The translations under genes were made by a program, and so were the position numbers. The notes below the pieces were generated by a model. That model saw nothing but the letters and a program-made list of their open reading frames with translations. It was not told the origin of the DNA and did not search any database. Shown piece by piece: positions 24,285 through 36,479 of a stretch of 64,000 nucleotides of DNA. The first letter of the stretch is position 1; each line of letters begins with the position of its first letter. The stretch is from Terfezia claveryi. Its lineage: Eukaryota; Ascomycota; Pezizomycetes; Pezizales; Pezizaceae. The DNA lies in contig WHUX01000031.1 of NCBI GenBank assembly GCA_015179025.1, positions 1 through 64,000 of the forward strand. The letters are read 5' to 3'.

Positions 24285-24776
24285 TGTCACGGCGTTAATT
24301 TAATTGCGAGCTATTTGACACCCGAACAGGCTTGTTCGAGTGTCAGCACGGTATTTGAATTTACTTGCGAGCTATTTGACACCCGAACAGGCTTGTTCAA
24401 GTGTCAGCATGGTATTTGAATTTACTAGTGAGATATTTGACACCAGAACAGGCATGTTCGAGTGTCAGCAGGCTTGTTCGAGTGTCTTAATACTAGAAGG
24501 GATAAGAGAGGTGGATCGCAGAGTATCACCTGCGATTGCAGGTGACGTCAAGTTAGTCGGGCGCCACTCCTTTAGCCATGGCAATCGTGTATATAGGAAG
24601 CCTTAGTTGTCGTTTCTTGTTCTTGTTCCTTACGCAACGTCTTGTATTATAACCTTGGTAATACAGACTCTGCCTTTTGTCCTGATACTCCAATCTACGG
24701 TTATAGTTTCGTCTTCGTGTGCTCCTTGGAGTTACGTCTTTAGTTATAGCCACAGCTATCAACTTACGCCATTATG
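24285..24776 (+). repeat. 3' LTR of element D
   Basis: 492 bp. Preceded by GTAAGGAGGGGATAT, a good polypurine tract. Has the same tandem hairpin units and palindrome (24525-24546) as the 5' copy. The last two bases are TG where the 5' copy has CA. Confidence 0.93.
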
Positions 24777-24974
24777 CTTTCCGAAGACAATGAGATAAGG
24801 GATAACAAGAGAAGTGGCATAACAGTTATTAATGGCGCTCAGCCCCCTTTCGCCTGCGGGTGCCGTACTATTCAATGCCTAGCCTGGTAATAGTCATATT
24901 GGGAAATCGTAGTCGTTGTATAGAGATATGTGCGGAGTTCATGCTTTGTGATATGTTTCATAGGAATTCATGCA

Positions 24975-25535
24975 TTCGCGGGCACATATATAAAGTATAT
25001 ATATATGTGCGAGAAACTCGTGCTTTTGGAGACTTATATAAATATATTCCCGCAGATGCATGGAATTCTCGCATATATATATATAAGTTTCCAAAAGCAC
25101 GAGTTTCTTGCACACACATATATATATGCTCGCGAATGCATGCATTTCTCTATATGTCTCCAAAAGCACGAGTTTCTCGTATATATATATATATATGCCT
25201 GCGAATGCAGGGAATTCTCACATATATATATATAATTTTCCAAAAGCATGAGTTTCTCGCACACACATATATATATGCCCGGGAATGCATGCATTTCTCT
25301 ATATGTCTCCAAAAGCATGAGTTTCTCGCATATATATATATATATGCCCGCGATTGCATGGATTTCTCGCATATATATATATATATATGTCTCCAAAAGG
25401 ACGAGTTTCTCGCACATATATATATATATGCCCGGGAATGCATGGATTTCTCGCATATATATATATATATGTCCCCAAAAGCACGAGTTTCTCACACATA
25501 TATATATATATGCCTGCGAATGCATGAATTCCTAT
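24975..25535. repeat. FB1 central array of AT-rich hairpin units
   Basis: Roughly eight to nine units of about 60-66 bp, each with a (TA)n tract, CGAGAAACTCGTGCTTTTGG or its complement, and GCATTCGCGGGC or its complement. Neighbouring units tend to be inverted, so the array can fold on itself. All six frames translate into IYIYIC-type repeats with no coding meaning. Confidence 0.85.
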
Positions 25536-25828
25536 GAAACATGTCACAAAGCATGAACTCCGCATATATCTCCATACAATGACTACGATTTCTCAATATG
25601 ACTATTTCCAGGCCAGGCATTGAATAGTACAGCACTCACGTTTGAAAGGGGGCTGAGCGCCATTGATCACTGTCATGCCACTTCTCTTGTTATCCCTTAT
25701 CTCATTGTCTTCAGAAAGTCTAAATTGTCGGCCTTACCAGTCGGCCTTGGCAACTATGGTTTTCCTGTATATATACCTCCCTTCCCCGAGCATTTTCCCT
25801 TCGCTCTATATCCCAGTACATTATAGCG

Positions 25829-25995
25829 AGCATTAGAGCGAGTAATAGAGCGAGTATTAGAGTGAGTATTGGAGCGAGTATTAGAGCGAGTATTGGAGCG
25901 AGTATTAGAGTGAGTATTAGAGCGAGTATTAGAACGAGTGTTAGAGCGAGAATTGGAGCAAGTATTAGTGCGAGTATTAGAGCAAGTATTTGTAC
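25829..25995 (-). repeat. 12-bp minisatellite, FB1 right arm
   Basis: Units of ATTAGAGCGAGT, the reverse complement of the left-arm array at 18612-18750, with scattered single-base changes (ATTGGAGCGAGT, ATTAGAGTGAGT). Confidence 0.9.
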
Positions 25996-26474
25996 GATTG
26001 GAGCAGCGATTGCATGCTATATATATATATCTATTACTTCTGTATATATAATTATTAGTGAATACTATGGATATTTCTGCTATATGCATATTCAATGGCT
26101 GCAATAGTAGCTACGTACCTGGCTGTTGTACATACAAGTAGTGAGCGTATTTGCATTGTAGAAGAGAGCGATTTGGGGCCCTGGTTCAGCAACGCCAGAC
26201 ATGGAACCTATAGCATTAACAACCTTAATTGAGTTGTTGATGTGATAGGAATGAACTCTGACATCTAGGCGTTGAGCTTATGTCAACCACTGTCTGGACG
26301 GCTATTGTTGCCCCAATGGCATCGGGATTGTATTGCGACGTAGTGCAAGGCCCTAGTTGCGTCCGGATCATAATGCAATACCCTGGAGCGTCCGGATGCA
26401 CAGGACGCACAGGACGCAAAATCGCGTCCGGATGCTTAGTGCTGCATCCGGACGCCAAAATTTTTTTCTTGATC

Positions 26475-26846
26475 AGTGTCATTCCACATCAAGCCACCTC
26501 CTATCCTTTATTACTATACTACAAGAAAGTATGCCAGCTAATTTGACTATTAGGTAAAGAGGTGAAATTCTAGGGTTAAGGTATAACTTTTATACTTTTT
26601 TACTTGCTCTATATGATGTTGCATATATATCCAGTGTTATTTAAGTAAGTGTGATAGTTATGTGGGCTTGTCCTATTTTATACGGTTCCCCTAAACAGAT
26701 GATGATAATCGTTATTTTCCTGTTACCTTGCGCGGGTCATATTTGAAGCCCGTAAAAAATACACGTGCTGCAAAGTCGTGTTGTTCCTCCCACGGGAAAC
26801 TGATCTACAGTAAGGAATAGGAAAAGGATGTATAGCAGTATTGTAT
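26475..26846. other. No gene seen
   Basis: Short AT-rich stretch between FB1 and the 5' LTR of element E. Its last five bases, TGTAT (26842-26846), form the left target duplication of element E. Confidence 0.6.
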
Positions 26847-27523
26847 TGTAATGGAGAACATTGTTTCATTGCTTATATAATTGATTATATACTTTTGTAT
26901 TTCCTATATTACTACTGTATTATATAACTAAGCCTCTCGGTTGAAGGACTAGCCTTCAACCACCTCCTATTGCTTTATAAGCATCCATAGCACGCGGAAT
27001 CTGCCATGGGAGGTTCCGTGGCACTTGCCATATGAAGACACCCTCATTATAGCCACGTGACCTCTATTTAAGGCGTGTGACTCATGACTATGGCCACATG
27101 ACTATTGTTTAAGGCTTGTGACTCATTACTATGTCCATATGACCCCTTTTGTACAGCGCACTACCTTCTGGTGTACCACACTTTAATGTATTTATTTCCT
27201 TAGTCATCAGATCTCAGAGGAGTAGAAATAGGCCACTAGATTCCCTCTGGAATCTACAGAAAGATAACAAGCAACAAGAAGCTCACAGAGCAAGCAAGCC
27301 TATATTCCAATCAGATCAAGATCATATAGCTTAGATAGTACAATTCATATAGGATAGATTACACTAGTTAATTACTGTTCCCTAAGGGAACATCTCACAT
27401 AGTAATCTCCCTACTCTATTGAGGTTTTACCTGAGCAGCACCGAAATACATAAACGTCCGTACCTACGAATATAGATTGTATAAACGGTACTGAATGAAT
27501 ACTGTCTAGTACTATTCATTACA
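26847..27523 (+). repeat. 5' LTR of element E
   Basis: TGTAATGGAGAACATTG ... TATTCATTACA, with inverted terminal bases TGTAATG/CATTACA. Same 677-bp length as the solo LTR at 14513-15189. Confidence 0.9.
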
Positions 27524-27870
27524 TTTTTTTTAACTCACTTACCTAATCTTTACTCTTAAATCCAAGGCCTGATCAACCTTCGGATACCTTCATTACACTC
27601 ATGCAAGTGTATACAATACGACACACAAGTGCACATATAAAATCGATATCATTATTCAACTAGCTAGCCAACAACAAAATCCAACAACGAGACATTAAAC
27701 TTTCAACTGCAGTATATCAACAATAGACTTAGAAGCAAGCTAAGCAGAGCTCCAATGGGCAGTGGTATCTTACATTAAACAATCCAACCCTCGTTCACAA
27801 CACTTTTTCCAATAAGATCGACAAATCATCTTGCACTCCTGGCAACCGCCATTACATCTGTACCTGTAAA
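27524..27870 (+). other. Element E leader, no gene seen
   Basis: Non-coding leader between LTR and gag. It starts with a T-run and shows no clear tRNA primer-binding site directly after the LTR, perhaps through decay. Confidence 0.5.
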
Positions 27871-27871
27871 T

Positions 27872-28410
27872 CTAGTACACCATTGAAAAACCGGCCCTCC
27901 AGGTCCCAGAAATAATTGGTCTAAACAACCAACTGTCACAATCCCGAGGCTCAAATCTCACTGCCTCCACTGCAGCTATTTCCTCATGAAAAGAATTACC
28001 TCTATCAGAACCTTTCTTAGGCCCAGACATCTCTACCAATGCCTCTGTGCCCTCAACGTCTACCTCAACACACCAATCAGAAAACATGACACTGTTGCCA
28101 GAAGAACTAGAACTAGATTCTAGACCAGTAGAAGAAGAAAAACCATAACCATAAGAAACATTAAGATCCTGACATCCAGCCTTACCAGCCTCATGAGCCA
28201 TCGAGCCAATAGAACCGTTAGTCCAATGGAGATTCTAAGGATCATCAGCCACCATACTATCAGCATAGTAAGATGCCAAAGAGGAAAAGTAACTCGACAA
28301 TCGTATCATATAACCAGCTGCATTTGGTTGCGGACAGATGACAAAATCAGACATAATAGCATCTGAACTTAATAAGAAGACTAAGAGGTCAAGACGGTTA
28401 ACTATGTTAC
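27872..28410 (+). pseudogene. Element E gag, N-terminal part
   Basis: A plus-strand frame reads through here with many TAA or TAG codons at positions where Gln fits, for example in PVEEEKP followed by two stop codons. It joins across element B to the frame at 34662 (TMLL before, LPEDIKKLVEE after), with GTTAC duplicated at the junctions. A minus-strand open frame at 27872-28201 is a shadow created because CAA-to-TAA changes do not stop the other strand. Confidence 0.65.
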
Positions 28411-28854
28411 TGTAATGACAGCTATGGGGACAAGGCGACTAAGGGGTACGCCGGGGCAAGGGTATGGCTAGGGTAACACTCACGTAGGAATACTACATAT
28501 GTGACTAGGGGAAAAGGCTAGGACGGGGGCAAGGGCGAGGGCGAGAGAGGCAGTGGGCAAGGAATACGAGACACGTGGAGGCAGTTGCCACGTATGTCAG
28601 AGGGAGGCAGCTGTGCTGCAGAGCTGTTCACGAGACAAGGGGGTGCACAAGAGAGGTGCACAAGTACTGGGAGAGGCTAGATTCTGTATTAGATATACAA
28701 GATGTTGAATAGGGATCCAACAAGAGTGCGAGAGCCGGAGTCTATATATACATAGTGACCTAATAGACTTTCCGATGATAATGACAACAAAGAATGCTAG
28801 ACAACGATAACCTAACAATGACAACCTGAAGGTCAAGGGAAGACGGTTGTGACA
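28411..28854 (-). repeat. 3' LTR of element B
   Basis: 444 bp, TGTAATGACAGC ... GGTTGTGACA. Followed inside by CTATCCCCCCTTTAGG, whose complement is the polypurine tract, shared with F (50901 onward) and similar in A. Confidence 0.93.
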
Positions 28855-29029
28855 CTATCCCCCCTTTAGGCTGGAGCTCCAGCGACAAGAACGAAACAAC
28901 AAGCCCCAACTCCAAACAACAACAATAATAACTATAACCCATACGACCTGGCCCTAACCCTGAACTTATGACAAAAACGACAACCTTAACTACAACTCCA
29001 AATGACAAGAACAAAAGTAGGATGAGGTA

Positions 29030-32000
29030 TTATTCGACGGGGTGGGGCTTTCTGAGATAATGCTGGTGGAATAGGGCCACCAGATTATGGGCGTTTTCCA
29101 GGTCCTCCGCAGGCTGCCAGCTTGTCTCTTCGTCTCCTAACCATTTGACCTTGTACTGAACTCACCCATAGTGCTTCCTGGAGTCCAGTACCTCCTCAAC
29201 CTCCCACTCCTCTTCACCTGCAATTACTATGGGAGGAGGTGGGGGGTGCTTTTGCCCTGGAAGGGGATCGTCTGCAGCTGGTTCGATTTCTGAGACGTGG
29301 ACAACAGGGTGGCACTTGATATCTTTGGGGAACCTCAATCGGTAAGGATGGGTGCCCACGGCTGCCACCACCGCAAACAGACCCAAGAACTTGTGGTCGA
29401 GCTTGCAGGATGGCCGTTCCGTCCAGAAATGCTGGCTAGAGAGCCATACCTCGTCTCTGTGCTGGTATCTTAGGGCTGGCAATCGTGATCCATTGGCATA
29501 CTCAGCTTGCCTGGCTTGGGTATATCCCAACTCGGTTTTCAGGGTACGATGGAGTTCAGCAATTCTAGCTGTGAATTCTTTAGCCTGGGAATGGACTTTC
29601 TGCAGGGGTGCTGAGGTATCCACGAATCCGGAGTGCCAACCGTAATTGGCCAGGAAGGGAGAGGTTTTCGAGGACTCCGAGAACTGGTTGTTGGCAGCAA
29701 ATTCACAGGTTGCCAGCAATGAGACCCAGTTGTTCTGCTGGTAATTGACGAAAGCCCATAGATACTGCTCCATAATGGCATTCATCCTTTCCGATTGGCC
29801 ATCTATTTGGGGGTGGTAGGCTATTGACAGTCATACTTAGATCCCCAGGAGCTCACACAATGCTTGCCAGAAATCTGAAGTGAACTGGGGGCCACAGTTG
29901 GACACAATCGATTTTGGGAGGCTATGATACCGGAATACATTGTTGAGGTAGAGGTTAGCTAGCTCCAGAGCGGAGCAGGTATCCCGACAAGGTATAACAT
30001 GCCTCATCTTCGTCAGTCGGTCTACCACTATTAGAATGGCATTGAACCCCGAGTCTTCTGGCAATCCAGTTACGAAGTCCATTGTCAGGTGCATCAGGAA
30101 AGAAAATAGTTTGTCTCCAGTGTCTCTAGAGACAGTAATGCCCCTGGAGACAAGATGTATCTCCACGATTGGCAGAATGTCTCCTGGTGTCTCCTGGAAA
30201 CACTGGGAGACACTAGGAGACACATAGGAGACACTCAGGAGACACCCAGGAGACACAAAAGACATAAAAGACACAAGAGACAACCATGTCTCCTGGAGTC
30301 ACCACCTGGCGTTCCGATGCCACTTTTTTCTTGCTGATGTGTTGCCAAGGTCAATCTGAGATCTCTAGGGGTTTCAAGGTTCCATAGGGGGTGTGGCAAG
30401 TAGGCTTCGATCTTTTACAGGTATGGCAGTTCCACATATACCTTTCTATATCTTTCCGCTAATTGATTCAGGTGTATTGCCTGGCTGTCATGTCTAGGGT
30501 TTTAGCTATTCCAGGGTGGACAACAGCTAGAATTTCATGGTGCTCCCTAATCAGGCGGAGGTGCAGGTCCCCTTCTGGTACTTATAGCCGATCCAGATGG
30601 TATAGGAGGCCATCCTGAATGGTGCACTCAGCCAGGGAGATTTTGACGTGGCGGTGCTGGCCGGAATCTACTGCTGCAATAATGTCTTTGGCCAGGGGGT
30701 CGTCTTCATATACTGTTTTCACCTGTCGCTGGAGGTTTCCATCATTGAGATCGGCAAGGTCATTAGCTGATATATCCAGGCTTTTAGGTTTCAACACTAC
30801 CTGGTTCTGATACTTAAGCCTTTTATCCCCCCCTTTAGAGCGATCTCCTGATCTCCAGGTTAATGTATCCGGCTTGCCACCAGCTTTCCCTGGGCGGTAC
30901 TGAAACTTGAAGTTGAACCGAGATAGAAATTCTGACCACCTCGCCTGCCGGCAATTCAACAACTTGGTGGTTGTAAAGTACTCCAGGTTTTTGTGATCGG
31001 ATAGAACCTCGACAATTCCTTTAGCTGATTCCAGGTGGGGCCTCTATTCCTCGAATGCTCACACAATGGCCATTAACTCCTTATTATAGATTTCGTAATT
31101 GCACTCTGCCAGGGAGTGTTTCTTTGAGAAGTAGGCCACTAGATGAAGGATCCCATTGTCATCGTTTTGGGACAGGATTCCTGCGGAGACATAGTCAGAG
31201 GCATCGGTTTCAACAATGCATTCATGATCAGGGTCGAAATAGGCTAGGATGGGTGCCAAACAGAAAGCCTTTTTGAGGTTTTCGAAGGCCACCTGGGCTG
31301 CCGGATTCCATTGGAAAGCCCTTTTTGTCATCAGGTGTAAGCCAGCTTCCGCCTTCATCTTCGTCAAAGCCGTCAGGGGCGCTGCGATCCTTGAGTATCC
31401 CAGGATAAATCGGCGGTAGAAGTTAGTAAATCCTAGGAAGGCTTGCACATCCTTCAAATTGGCTAGAGTTTCCCACTCTTGGATTGTAGCAACTTTGGTG
31501 GGGTCCATTCTAATACCTTCCGTGGTTGTGATCAAGCCCAGGTACTTCACCTCTTGGACAAGGAATTCGCATTTTTTAGGCTTAAGGTACAACCCAGCTT
31601 TCTCCAGCTTCTCCAATACCTGCCGGACATGGATCTTGTGCTCTGCTATGGTATCTGAATAAATCAAGATATCGTCGAGTTAAGCCATGCAGAACACATC
31701 CAGAAAGTCTCGTAGCATATCGTTAATAAAGTACTGGAAGGAGGCCGAGGCATTGGTTAATCCAAAAGGCATGACATTGTACTCAAAATGGCATTATCTT
31801 GTCCGGAAGGCAGTTTTCCACTCCTCCACCTCGGCAATCCATACCAGGTTATAGGCCCCTCTCAGGTCCAACTTGGTGAACCACTTGGCCTTTGACAACC
31901 TAGCCAACATCCCCTGGATCAGGGGCAAAGGGTACCTGTTTTTGACTGTTATCTCATTCAGGCCACGATAATCCACACACAGCCGGAGAGAGCCATCCGA

Positions 32001-32971
32001 CTTCTTCACGAACAGCACAGGGGCACCTGCTATTGAGGAGCTGTGGCGAATGAAGCTCTTACTGAGGTTTTCTTCCAAGTATTTTTTTAGAGCTTCCAGT
32101 TCCACCTAGGACATTCTGTAGAGAGGTCTATAAGGGGGGGTCTCGCCCTCTACCAGCGGAATTGTGTGGTCATATGGTCGATGGGGAGCAAGCTTTTCCG
32201 TGGCTTTTTCCGAGAATAGGTCAATGAACTCGTGGTATTCGTCTAGGACCAGGGATTTTCACTCATCCTTAGACCTTATCTTGTTAATCTCCAAATTGAT
32301 CTCATAAATTGAGAGAGTATACGCCTTGAGCTTATGCCTCCTAGTGAGATAAGTGAAGGCCCCTGCTCTAATAAAGTTAATATTCAGGAGTTGAGTAGGG
32401 GCGGAGAATATCGGGGAAGCTAGGGGAACAGGGTTGTCAACATTGATGTTTGCGGCAGTTTGGTGTACTACCTAGTTAGGGTCCTCTATCGGGGGGGTAG
32501 TGCATATAACCCCTTAATGGTAGTTCATAGGGCACCGCAGTGCCTCTTGCAATACCCACTGTTGAAATTCAAGGTGTAAGAGCCAAAGTTAACGGAGACG
32601 TCATACATTCGGAGCCAAGGAATCCCCAGAACAATGGGGTATTTGAGCTTGATCACAAACATCGGTAGACTCTCCGAATGGTCCCCAATTGCACTGGGCA
32701 GGCAGGCAAGATCAGTGATAGCCCCAAAAGAGATAGGGCGGCCATCAATAACATCGAGAAGGCAGGGGGTCTGGAGTTTGGCTGTTGGTATAGAGTTTTT
32801 ACTGATGAAGGTCTGATCAATGAAGGCTATCCCCAAAGCACCACAATTTATGAGAGTTGATGTTACCACTGTTTTACCATTGAATTTAACAGTTATTGGT
32901 ACTACAAAATGCTCGCTAAACAAGCGAGATACATCAACGGACATAGGTGCGGGCAAAGAAAATGCAGACAA
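29030..32971 (-). pseudogene. Element B pol: protease, RT, RNase H, integrase, chromodomain
   Basis: Starts at about 32971 (MSAFSLPAPMSVDV). Protease has LINCGALGIAFID, where the catalytic Asp is changed to Asn (GAT or GAC to AAT or AAC, a G-to-A change). RT runs from about 32105 to 31600 ([18 protein letters not shown]); RNase [12 protein letters not shown] near 31200; integrase LTMDFVTGLP, VDRLTKMRH and AANNQFSE at about 29500-30090; chromodomain EEEWEVEEVLDSR with a TGA at 29162-29164. The MITE at 30092-30339 splits the integrase upstream of its first catalytic Asp. Many frameshifts and stops. Confidence 0.92.
30092..30339. mobile_element. 248-bp MITE with CATCAG termini
   Basis: A 248-bp insert in the integrase of element B. 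Left end CATCAGGAAAGAAAATAG, right end (complement) CATCAGCAAGAAAAAAG. Flanked by TG on both sides (30090-30091, 30340-30341); removing it restores the sequence that element A has at the same site (AGGTGTTGC). Its interior is built from inverted and direct copies of GGAGACAC/GTGTCTCC. The terminal CATCAGCAAGAAA matches the outer end of FB3, so this is a short relative of the foldback family. Confidence 0.82.
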
Positions 32972-33012
32972 AGATAAATGACTCTGGGCAGTTCCCTTGC
33001 TAGTGTCAGTAA

Positions 33013-34173
33013 CTAGGCAAGGGACTCCCCTTTTCCCGACTCTTCACCAACTTCTTCGATCCGTGATTCGAATATGGTATGGGCGGCCAGGGAGTGGTTC
33101 TTGCGGAGGGGACATGCCGCAATGAATTGGTCTCCCTTGCCGCAGGCGATGCCTAGCCCATTGTTGCGGTGGCGATCCCTTTCCTCCTGAGTGAGCCGAG
33201 GTCTTCCCGAAGATAGGTCCATTGGGGTGGTTCCCTCAGCTACCATGGAAGGGTGTGCTGCTTTAACTGGGTCGGGTTGATTCCGGGGGCGGGGTTGCAA
33301 TGGGTTCTGGGGGGGATAGATCCGAGCCTATTGCATCCCCAACCTGGCTGTCCTTTGTTCCACCTGCGAGCCCAGGTCGATGAGCTCCTCAAGAGTTTTA
33401 GCTGGAGACAGAATAAGGTGCTTTTTGATCTCGATACTAAGGCCCTCTTCGAACTGTTCCACTTTTACCTAGTCGTTCCATGGTTCCTCTGCCGCTAGCC
33501 TCGAGAATTCGGCTACATATATCGAGAGGTCATTACCTCATTGTCTTAGGGCCCGAAGGGCTCTGGTTGCTGTTTCTGCCGGGTCTGGATCTCCAAACGC
33601 CCGATCGAGGATAGCGAATAGTGCAGGAACATCTGCTAGTTTGATACCTGAGTCTTAGACGTATGGTTGGACTTGATCCAAGGCTTTATCCTCCAATAGG
33701 CCGTATACGTAGGCCAAGCGGTGTTGGATGGTGAGGAACTTTGCAGCGTCCCCATTTAGCTTGATATTGATTGAGTTTTTCTAAGGTTTAAGGCGGGACC
33801 TTTCGTCCTTGAATTTCAGTGGAGTAGGGAGGTCCTGTATTTTGGGGGCCTGAGGTGCCTGATTCCCAGGGTTTATGGTGTCCAGGGCCCTGGTCAGGGT
33901 TTGGACAGTCCTCTTTTCATTTGCCAAGTCCTTCTGGCAGGATGTAAGGTCCTTTGTAAGTATTGTGATTTAGTCTTCGGCTCTGGCCAGGTTCTGTTGG
34001 GCTTCACGCATGGCTGTTTCTAGTTGCAAATCTATGGTGTCTGCAGTGAGGTAAATGTCGATGATGGTGTTGTAATATTTGTCGAAGTTGGTCTGATTTT
34101 TTGGGATTGGCAGTGCTTGCCAGGCTTGGAACCTAGCTCCTGGTAGCGTAGAAGTGGTTTCTTGAGTTGCCAT
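33013..34173 (-). pseudogene. Element B gag with damaged zinc knuckle
   Basis: ATG 34173 (MATQETTSTLPGARFQ); similar to the gag of element A along its length (HRLAYVYGLLEDKA, EEGLSIEIKK, PMDLSSGRPRLTQEER). In-frame stops lie near 33970, 33780, 33655, 33535 and 33470. The nucleocapsid reads GIACGKGDQFIAACP: the first Cys and the His of the CCHC knuckle have been replaced by Gly and Gln, which should abolish zinc binding. Confidence 0.9.
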
Positions 34174-34212
34174 AATGTGGACATACCAGTTGGTCAGGGT
34201 GATCCAATGTAG

Positions 34213-34656
34213 TGTAACGACGGCTCTGAGGACAAGGCGACCAAGGGGTACGCCAGGGCAAGGGCAAGGCTAGGGTGACACTCACGTAGGAACACTACGT
34301 ATGCGACTAGGGGATAAGGCTAGGACGGGGGCAAGGGTGAGAGCGAGAGAGGCAGTGGGCAAGGGATACGAGACACACGGAGGCAGTTGCCACATGTGTC
34401 GGAGGGAGGCAGCTGTGCTGCAGAGCTGTTCACAAGACAAGGGGGTGCACAAGGGAGGTGCACAAGTGCTAGGAGAGGTGAGGTCCTGTATTGGATATAC
34501 AAGACATTGGATGGGGATCCAACAAGAGTGCGAGAGCCGGGGTCTATATATACATAGTGACCTAATAGACTTTCCAACGATAACGACAACGAATAACGCT
34601 AGACAACGACAACCCAACAACGACAACTCGAAGGTCAAGGGAAGATGGTTGTGACA
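34213..34656 (-). repeat. 5' LTR of element B
   Basis: 444 bp, TGTAACGACGGC ... GGTTGTGACA. Inside it on the minus strand the leader reads CTACATTGGATCACCCTG; TGGATCACCCTG is a likely tRNA primer-binding site. Confidence 0.92.
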
Positions 34657-34661
34657 GTTAC

Positions 34662-36400
34662 CTGAAGATATTAAGAAATTAGTAGAAGAAACTTCTAGAA
34701 AGACTAGATTTGTAATTTCTAACATGGAAGGGGAAATAAATCTACTCATGGATATAGAAATAGGAGAACCAGGTGGAGCAGGAACCAAACTATATTTTAG
34801 TATAGCATTGCCTCTCATACCAGAAGAATTTTGGCACAGATATCTTTTAACAATTGAGGAGATTATGAAATATACTCAATCAATAGGACATGCCCAATAG
34901 TATTATCCTAATAATACTCGACTCTTAATGGAAACCATAGTAAAACACTACTTATGGCTAACACCTTACCCATACAAAGAAGAAGACTTAGAAATGAACT
35001 CATTTTTAAGCAAAGAATTAAAGAAAGCTGTCTTTCCACTTTTAAGGAAACCGAATTGGGTAATAAATAACTGGGAAGAAATAATGGCATTCATAATGAG
35101 TGGTACTCATCTAGAAGAATCAGCATATACAGCGGAGGATTTTTTTAATCCTAACAAAGAACTTCCAAGAGCATTTATGAGAACACCAAAAGATCAATCG
35201 AAAGGCAAAGGTCGAGCACCTGAGACACCAGAAAGGAGGACTGGGTCAGCCAAAGAACTAGATGACAAAGACCAACCACCAGAAGATATAGAATTATCAG
35301 AAGACAATGATGATATAGACATAGGACTAGACCAACATAAGTAGAAAATGCAAGGAGGAGGACGAGACCCTGATGATAGTGGAGATGATAGCTCGGACTC
35401 TGACAAGGCATCATCAGTTGCAAGTCAAACTCTTAAAAGAAAACCAAAATGAGGAAAATCAGTTAAACACCAGCAATGGGAATCTATAACAGGAATGGTT
35501 ACAATGGGTAACCATAAAGCAACAAATGCTTTAAAAGGAATAAAGATTGATCTACCAGAAAAAATAAGAGGAGAAGACAAAAAATGGCAAAACTCACAAT
35601 ATTTTGACTCTTGGGCCACAGCAATACAATGTTGGTTTGTTATCAAAGGAATAGATTTGGAAGGGGCTTCAGCTTTGGAAATTGTTGGATTCCAAATGGA
35701 AGGAAGCGCACTCACTACTTATAATCAATTACTAACAGAAAAAGGAAAGAATACGACATTCTTTAGATTCATACTAGCACTAAGGGATTTCCTGATACCC
35801 TCTACTAGTAAGAACATTTTGTGGAAACGATGGGAGACAGCTACACCATACAAGGATGGACGTCACATGGGAATTAAACAGTTTCCCAACTGGCTTACTG
35901 AAATGCAAATCAAATTGATTGACAAGGATAGCAAACAATCAATATCACAGGAAGTAAAAACAAAAAAGTTTCTAAATCACCTGCCACCATATATGTTAGC
36001 TACTTTAATTCCTTTAATCAAAGGAGAATGGTCATATGATTAGCTTGTGCATCAAGTGGAGTCATATAAAGCTTCCAAGAAAGATATTGCCCTACCACTA
36101 ACAACAAAAATATCCCGACGACAATACCCTCGGAATGAAAATCGGAGTCATGGTCTATGCAGGGACTAGAATCAATGACAAAAAACAGGATTTAATTCTA
36201 GCACCAATCCCAACACCAAACCCAATACAGAAAAATAGAAGGACTCAGATTGAGACACCATCACAAAAAAATTAGATCAGAAGACAAAGATGCAATAAAT
36301 TAGAGACAAGAAATGTCTATGGTGTTGGAACCCTAGACACTCCAACAAGAACTGTAGGAAACGACAAAATAAGGTACCCATGCGTACAGCGTATAAGATT
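34662..36400 (+). pseudogene. Element E gag, C-terminal part
   Basis: Continues the frame of 27872-28405 after element B. Acidic and basic low-complexity region (GKGRAPETPERR, ELSEDNDDIDIG) at 35190-35340, then a capsid-like domain at 35495-36043 (YFDSWATAIQCWFVIKGI, HMGIKQFPNWLTEMQ), then nucleocapsid CLWCWNPRHSNKNC (C-X2-C-X4-H-X4-C) near 36318-36360. Stops at about 35342, 35450, 36041 and several beyond fit Gln or Trp codons. Confidence 0.82.
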
Positions 36401-36479
36401 TAGCTATATCGATAGCCACTAAGGATAAAAACAACAAGGATAAAATCAAGGAACGACCCTTGTCAAGACAGTACTAGAT

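Larger units (their letters stand above)
18861..24776 (+). mobile_element. Element D: Ty3/gypsy chromovirus inserted in FB1
   Basis: Two LTRs of exactly 492 bp (18861-19352 and 24285-24776) enclose gag and pol on the plus strand, 5916 bp in all. The flanks are ATTTC (18856-18860) and CTTTC (24777-24781), a 5-bp duplication with one change; the FB2 and FB3 copies read CTTTC there, confirming the uninterrupted site. It is one of the least decayed elements here but still has several stops and a frameshift. Confidence 0.95.
18171..26474. mobile_element. FB1: foldback element, interrupted by element D
   Basis: Left arm 18171-18860, right part 24777-26474; element D occupies the gap. Joined, FB1 is about 2.4 kb, close to FB2 (2445 bp). 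From each end inwards the arms carry a GC-rich zone of GGACGC subrepeats, a conserved stretch ending in TATATA tracts, an array of 12-bp units (ACTCGCTCTAAT), a conserved stretch of about 180 bp, and a central array of AT-rich hairpin units. The right arm is the inverted complement of the left. No coding capacity, so it must have been mobilised in trans. The termini are degraded (CATCACCAAA on the left, TTCTTGATC on the right). Confidence 0.85.
28411..34656 (-). mobile_element. Element B: Ty3/gypsy chromovirus inserted in element E gag
   Basis: Two 444-bp LTRs (28411-28854, 34213-34656) around minus-strand gag and pol, 6246 bp. Perfect 5-bp target duplication GTTAC at 28406-28410 and 34657-34661. 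Proteins and LTR edges are close to those of element A and fragment F, so the three form one lineage. Contains a 248-bp MITE in the integrase region. Coding frames are broken by RIP-type stops. Confidence 0.95.

Noticed and set aside
24975..25535. CRISPR-like alternation of repeats and spacers
   Set aside because: The units are inverted and direct AT-rich hairpins with (TA)n between them, not a fixed repeat with unique spacers, and the context is a eukaryotic genome.
24930..25565. Many overlapping open frames of up to about 225 residues rich in Ile and Tyr
   Set aside because: They are translations of (TA)n hairpin units in the foldback core, open in several frames on both strands, with no start context or family signature. 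The same holds at 41977-42634, 47438-47922 and 49462-50018.
27872..28201. 109-residue minus-strand open frame
   Set aside because: The plus strand here is element E gag with Gln codons turned to TAA; the minus frame is its shadow.
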